From Phaeosaccion multiseriatum (Eukaryota > Ochrophyta, other classes): DNA of 64,000 nucleotides. Below the pieces are notes generated by a model. That model had not been told where the DNA came from. It saw only the letters and a list, made by a program, of their open reading frames with translations, and did not search any database. The position numbers and the translations under genes were made by a program. The stretch spans positions 2,108,001 through 2,172,000 of the forward strand of contig OZ218957.1 of the NCBI GenBank assembly GCA_965112735.1. The letters run 5' to 3'. The first letter of the stretch is position 1, and the number at the start of each line of letters is the position of its first letter. Positions 60,656-64,000 of this stretch are shown one piece after another.

Positions 60656-60995
60656 GGTGCTGCTGCTGCTGCTGCTGCTACCTCTCGAGAAGAACGCCAG
60701 AGGGTGCCAAGCGTCGGGGTGGGCGAGCTTGTGATGGGCAGCGCGGCGGGCCTTAACCGCCTGGTGGGCTCGGTAGGTGGCGATGAGGCGAGAAAGCCAC
60801 ACGAAGGAGGCCTTCTCGTGTCGCTCGAGGGTGGCATAGTTCATATACACCAGGCCGAAGCGCTTCGTGTAACCGTCAGCCCACTCAAAATTGTCCAGCA
60901 GTGACCAGGCGAAGTATCCCCTCACGTCCACGCCGTCGTGGGCAACGGCCTCGTTGAGCGCCTTGATGTACCCGGCGAAGTAGTTGATGCGCCTG

Positions 60996-61063
<68 letters not shown>

Positions 61064-63860
61064 CAGGCAGACAGATGGAGACGGAGAGAAGGGAGGGTAG
61101 GGGGTGTAGCAGTCGTAGCAGAGCAGTGTGCGGGGGGTCGCAAGCTTTCCGAGTTGATAGGCCCTGCGTGTGTGCGTGTATGCGTGTGTGCGTGTGTGCG
61201 GGCACTGGTCTTACCATGCATCTCTCAGCACAAAGGGGAACGGCAGCATCGACTCTCCGGGCACGTCACAGCCGTTCTCAGTTACGATAATGGGCACGTC
61301 GTAACGCTCGTAGACCCACTTTAGCACTTTCCGGAAGCCCCAGGGGGCTACGTGCAGCCAGGGCGACTCCCCTGTTTCTCCAATCTCTTTCCCGCTATTG
61401 TCTACGTATGTAACGGTAACTGGTGGATAGTGTTAGGAGGGTTGGGAAGGAGGGATTAGGGCGGGGGGGGGGGGGGGGGCAGATGAGCAGGGCAAGTTGA
61501 GAGCAGCAGCAGGAGCAGAGCAGCAGCCGGAGCACAGCAGTAGCAGAGGATGGGATGCTCCCTTCCCCCCACACCACCTCCCTCCCTCACACATCCATCC
61601 CCACCTACCATCCATGTCACGATCCCAGCCCTCAGCAAGGTTCTCCTCCAAGCGAGGGCCCGGCCCCACTAGCACGCTCGAGTAGTGATTGATGCCGAGG
61701 AAGGCCGGGGGGTTCCTCAGCAGTAGCGCCCGTTGCTCCGAGGTGAAGACAGGGAGGCGATCCCCAATGGTCTCTCTCATGACTTGCGGGTAGTCTCCAA
61801 CGAAGATGGGGTCAGCAAACCACGAGAATTGAAACTCATTGAAGCGCTGACTCGCCTTCGCAGCTTCATCCGACTTGTCCAGCGGCTCTGGCCAGTCGCC
61901 GTTGAGAGTGATGCTGACCATGCCTCCCTGCTTGGTCTTGAAGCGGGTGCGATACAACTCCATGGTGTGGGCGTGTGCGAGAAGCACAGTATGGACTACG
62001 GTGTAGGGCTCACTGTTGCCCGATCCTTCGTCGCACATGACTCTGTCGGAGCAGCGGCCCGGGGCGTGCGTCCCGGCCAGGTATCTGCAGGTGTATGGGT
62101 GTTAAAGGTAGAGGGAAGACGTCGATGGAGCAGGTGCAGGTACAACACACACACACACACAAGCAGACGTGAGGAGGGTGGACAAGAAGGAGGAGGGATG
62201 AGGGGGGCAGAAAGACGTCTCCTCCTACGTGCTTCCTCACTCCTCCCCATTCCCACCCGTAATCACCTAACAATTTACCCACGAACCTCCCGCACCCCTC
62301 ACCCGAGATATCTTAACCCTCTCCTCTTACTGCTTCTCATTCTTCCCCTCCCCTCCCTCTTCTCCCCTCTGGCTGCTGCGCAATCCTCCCCTCCCCTCTC
62401 TCTTCTCCCCTCTGGCTGCTGCTCACTCATCCCCTCCCCTCCCTCTTCTCCCCTCTGGCTGCTGCTCATTCATCCCCTCCCCCCTCTCTTCTCCCCTCTG
62501 GCTGCTGCTCACTCATCCCCTCCCCTCCCTCTTCTCCCCTCTGGCTGCTGCGCAATCCTCCCCTCCCCTCCCTCTTCTCCCCTCTGCTGCTCACTCATCC
62601 TTTCCCCTCTCTTTTCTATCCCCCTCTTACCCGTGGTGCGCGAATGTCCACGGCTCGTTGAAGGTGAGCCAATACTTGACTCGATCTCCAAACGCCTCGA
62701 AGCACACGGCTGCAAAGTCTGTGAACAGCGGCACCAGCGCCTCGCTCCTCCAGCCCTTGTATTTGTCCTCTAGCGCCTGGGGCAGGTCTGTGGGTGAGGG
62801 GAGGGGAGGGAGGGAAGGGGCAGGAACAGGGACAGCACATGTCGAGCCAGTTACTCGGTTAGTCAGCAAAATAGCAAAATAGGCAGGCAGGCAGGATAGA
62901 CAGGCAGGCAGACAACCAATCCGGACAGGCGAGAAGGGAGCCTCTCCCACCCCTCCTGCCCCCCACACACCTATAACACTGCAAACAGCAGCTGTACCCC
63001 CCCTCTACCCCTCTGAGGCTTTACGCGTACGTACCCCAGTGGTACAGTGTTACAAAAGGCACTATATCTGCCGCCAGTAGGGCATCAATAACCTTGTTGT
63101 AGTGGTCAATGCCAGCCTGATTGACCTCTCCCTCCCCGCTGGGAAGTATGCGGCTCCACGAGATACTCAGACGGAAGTGCGTGGTCCCCAGCCTGTGCAT
63201 AATGCCAATGTCTTCCTCGAATCGGTGGTATGAGTCGCAGGCAACGTTGCCGTCTTCGTTATGGGCCACCTTTTAAACGCCAGTACAGCATGAATGGAAT
63301 AGCAGTGATTGGGAGAGTGGGTGGCGAGAGACACGGAGTAGCGGGGGGGTAAGATGTCCCTGCAGCATGAAGGAGGAGCGTGTGTGGCAAGTAAGTAGAG
63401 GAGAAGGTGGATAAGCGTAGCTGCCTTACTTTGCCTGGGGTGTGAGAGAACGTGTCCCAAATTGAAGGTCCTCGCCCGTCCTACGGAGGGAAGTGCGTGG
63501 GTCGTGGGTGAGTGAGAGAGTCGGGGGAAGAGACAGCGGGAGGGGGAGGGGGGGAAGGTTAAGGTTAAGATTAGGAGGGAACTCTTGGGCGAGTGAGTGG
63601 CGCACGGAAATGGAGAGAGGCGAGGTTAAGCCACCGTCTGCACGGACCTCATCCCAAGCGCCTTCCACTTGGTAGCTCGCGGTAGCTGTTCCCCACATGA
63701 AGTCGTCTGGAAGGGCATCAATGAAGTCCGGCGTCACAGAGTCCATCAAATCCTCGTAGGAAAGGGGAGCGACGCGGTCTTGGACATGCGCCACCGCCAC
63801 CCCAATGAATACCAGCAGCAAAAGCAGAGGAGGACGAGAGAGAACGGTGGCAGGAGGCAT
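60139..63860 (-). CDS. GH1 beta-glucosidase, secreted with C-terminal helix (7-8 exons)
   Basis: Exons are 63860-63648, 63480-63430, 63269-63035, 62787-62631, 62084-61609, 61401-61215, 60992-60539 and, less surely, 60297-60139; all are in phase (about 642 aa). [20 protein letters not shown] is a signal peptide. GH1 blocks follow: [55 protein letters not shown], acid/base [26 protein letters not shown], nucleophile [10 protein letters not shown], and [18 protein letters not shown] with RFGLVY. It hydrolyses beta-glucosides or related beta-glycosides in the secretory path or outside the cell. After the catalytic domain comes a Ser-rich linker and a helix ([20 protein letters not shown]) then KK, which suggests a type I membrane anchor. 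The last exon is chosen by phase and an acceptor at 60298; without it the frame runs on into GTGAGCAGTGAG repeats and stops at 60305. Confidence 0.93.
60350..60520 (+). repeat. (GTGAGCA)n-type repeats, GH1 last intron
   Basis: GTGAGCAGTGAG, GAAATGGCCCATAAAGTGAG and GTGACATGGC units recur two to six times each, forming an irregular minisatellite. Confidence 0.75.
61000..61050 (+). repeat. (CA)n-(GA)n microsatellite, GH1 intron 6
   Basis: CA dinucleotides pass directly into GA dinucleotides next to the exon 7 acceptor. Confidence 0.9.
62335..62622 (+). repeat. 43-bp minisatellite, GH1 intron 4
   Basis: About six copies of a unit containing CTGGCTGCTGC, then GCAATCC or TCACTCA, then CCCTCCC and TCTTCTCCCCT. 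The variants GCAATCC and TCACTCA alternate irregularly. Confidence 0.88.
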
Positions 63861-63863
63861 GCT

Positions 63864-63985
63864 TTCCGACAGTTTAACTCCTCGCACAAGGCTTTGCACG
63901 GAAGGATGCCACCGGCCTGATGAGTTCCGACAGTTTAACTCCTCGCACAGAGCTTTGCACGGAAGGATGCGACCGGCCTGATGAG
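63864..63985 (+). repeat. 61-bp direct tandem repeat at the GH1 5' end
   Basis: Two adjacent 61-base copies (63864-63924, 63925-63985) start TTCCGACAGTTTAACTCC and end CGGCCTGATGAG, differing at about three positions. They lie immediately upstream of the GH1 start codon, in its leader or promoter. Confidence 0.9.
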
Positions 63986-64000
63986 TTGCTTGAGAAAAAA

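Overview
The window is nuclear DNA of a eukaryote with spliced genes. It holds about 17 protein-coding genes, nearly all with GT-AG introns of roughly 60 to 900 bases that are crowded with microsatellites. The gene content suggests a flagellated, probably photosynthetic protist, most likely a stramenopile alga. A polycystin-2-like channel and a WDR92/DNAAF10-type dynein assembly factor point to motile cilia or flagella. A short-chain dehydrogenase begins with a signal peptide ending in an A|F junction like that of secondary-plastid presequences. The LEVLQWLHAN-type ankyrin family and the alternating gene strands also resemble brown-algal relatives. The species cannot be named from the sequence.

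Layout. 0.7-3.0 kb: Mpv17/PMP22 membrane protein (-). 3.6-7.1 kb: complete heterotrimeric G-protein alpha subunit (+). 8.3-9.8 kb: unrecognised gene (-), with another weak minus-strand candidate just upstream. 10.5-18.8 kb: giant fibronectin-III-like protein with long poly-glycine tracts (+). 19.3-20.4 kb: uncharacterised ORF (-). 20.5-23.1 kb: charged protein with a 40-residue poly-Asn tract (+). 24.0-31.2 kb: gamma-tubulin complex component 3 (-). 32.1-34.3 kb: short-chain dehydrogenase (-), head-to-head with a proteasome assembly chaperone 1-like gene (+, 34.5-35.8). 37.2-38.6 kb: DHHC palmitoyltransferase (-). 38.9-40.6 kb: single C2-domain protein (+). 42.1-43.7 kb: proteasome subunit beta type 3 (-). 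44.4-47.0 kb: WDR92/DNAAF10 (+). 47.3-50.5 kb: polycystin-2-like channel (+). 51.3-56.0 kb: glutathione reductase (-). 56.3-59.1 kb: one intact ankyrin-family gene (-) flanked on both sides by decayed copies (+). 60.1-63.9 kb: secreted or anchored family-1 beta-glucosidase (-).

Neighbours are mostly on opposite strands. Start codons of head-to-head pairs lie as little as 127 bp apart (SDR and chaperone), so several promoters are probably shared. Some genes touch common processes: cilium and microtubule biology (GCP3, DNAAF10, polycystin), signalling (G alpha, DHHC acyltransferase, C2 protein, polycystin), proteasome biogenesis (PAC1-like, beta 3) and redox (glutathione reductase, SDR). There is no sign of an operon or a single pathway cluster.

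Exon borders were read by eye from splice signals. For eleven genes every exon joins in phase and restores family motifs. Nothing here comes from a database search. The best candidates for undescribed biology are paired palindromic foldback elements in an SDR intron, a perfect 32-bp inverted repeat beside the G alpha gene, and a short CAGTTGGTG-type DNA motif that recurs in coding and non-coding DNA in several reading frames.
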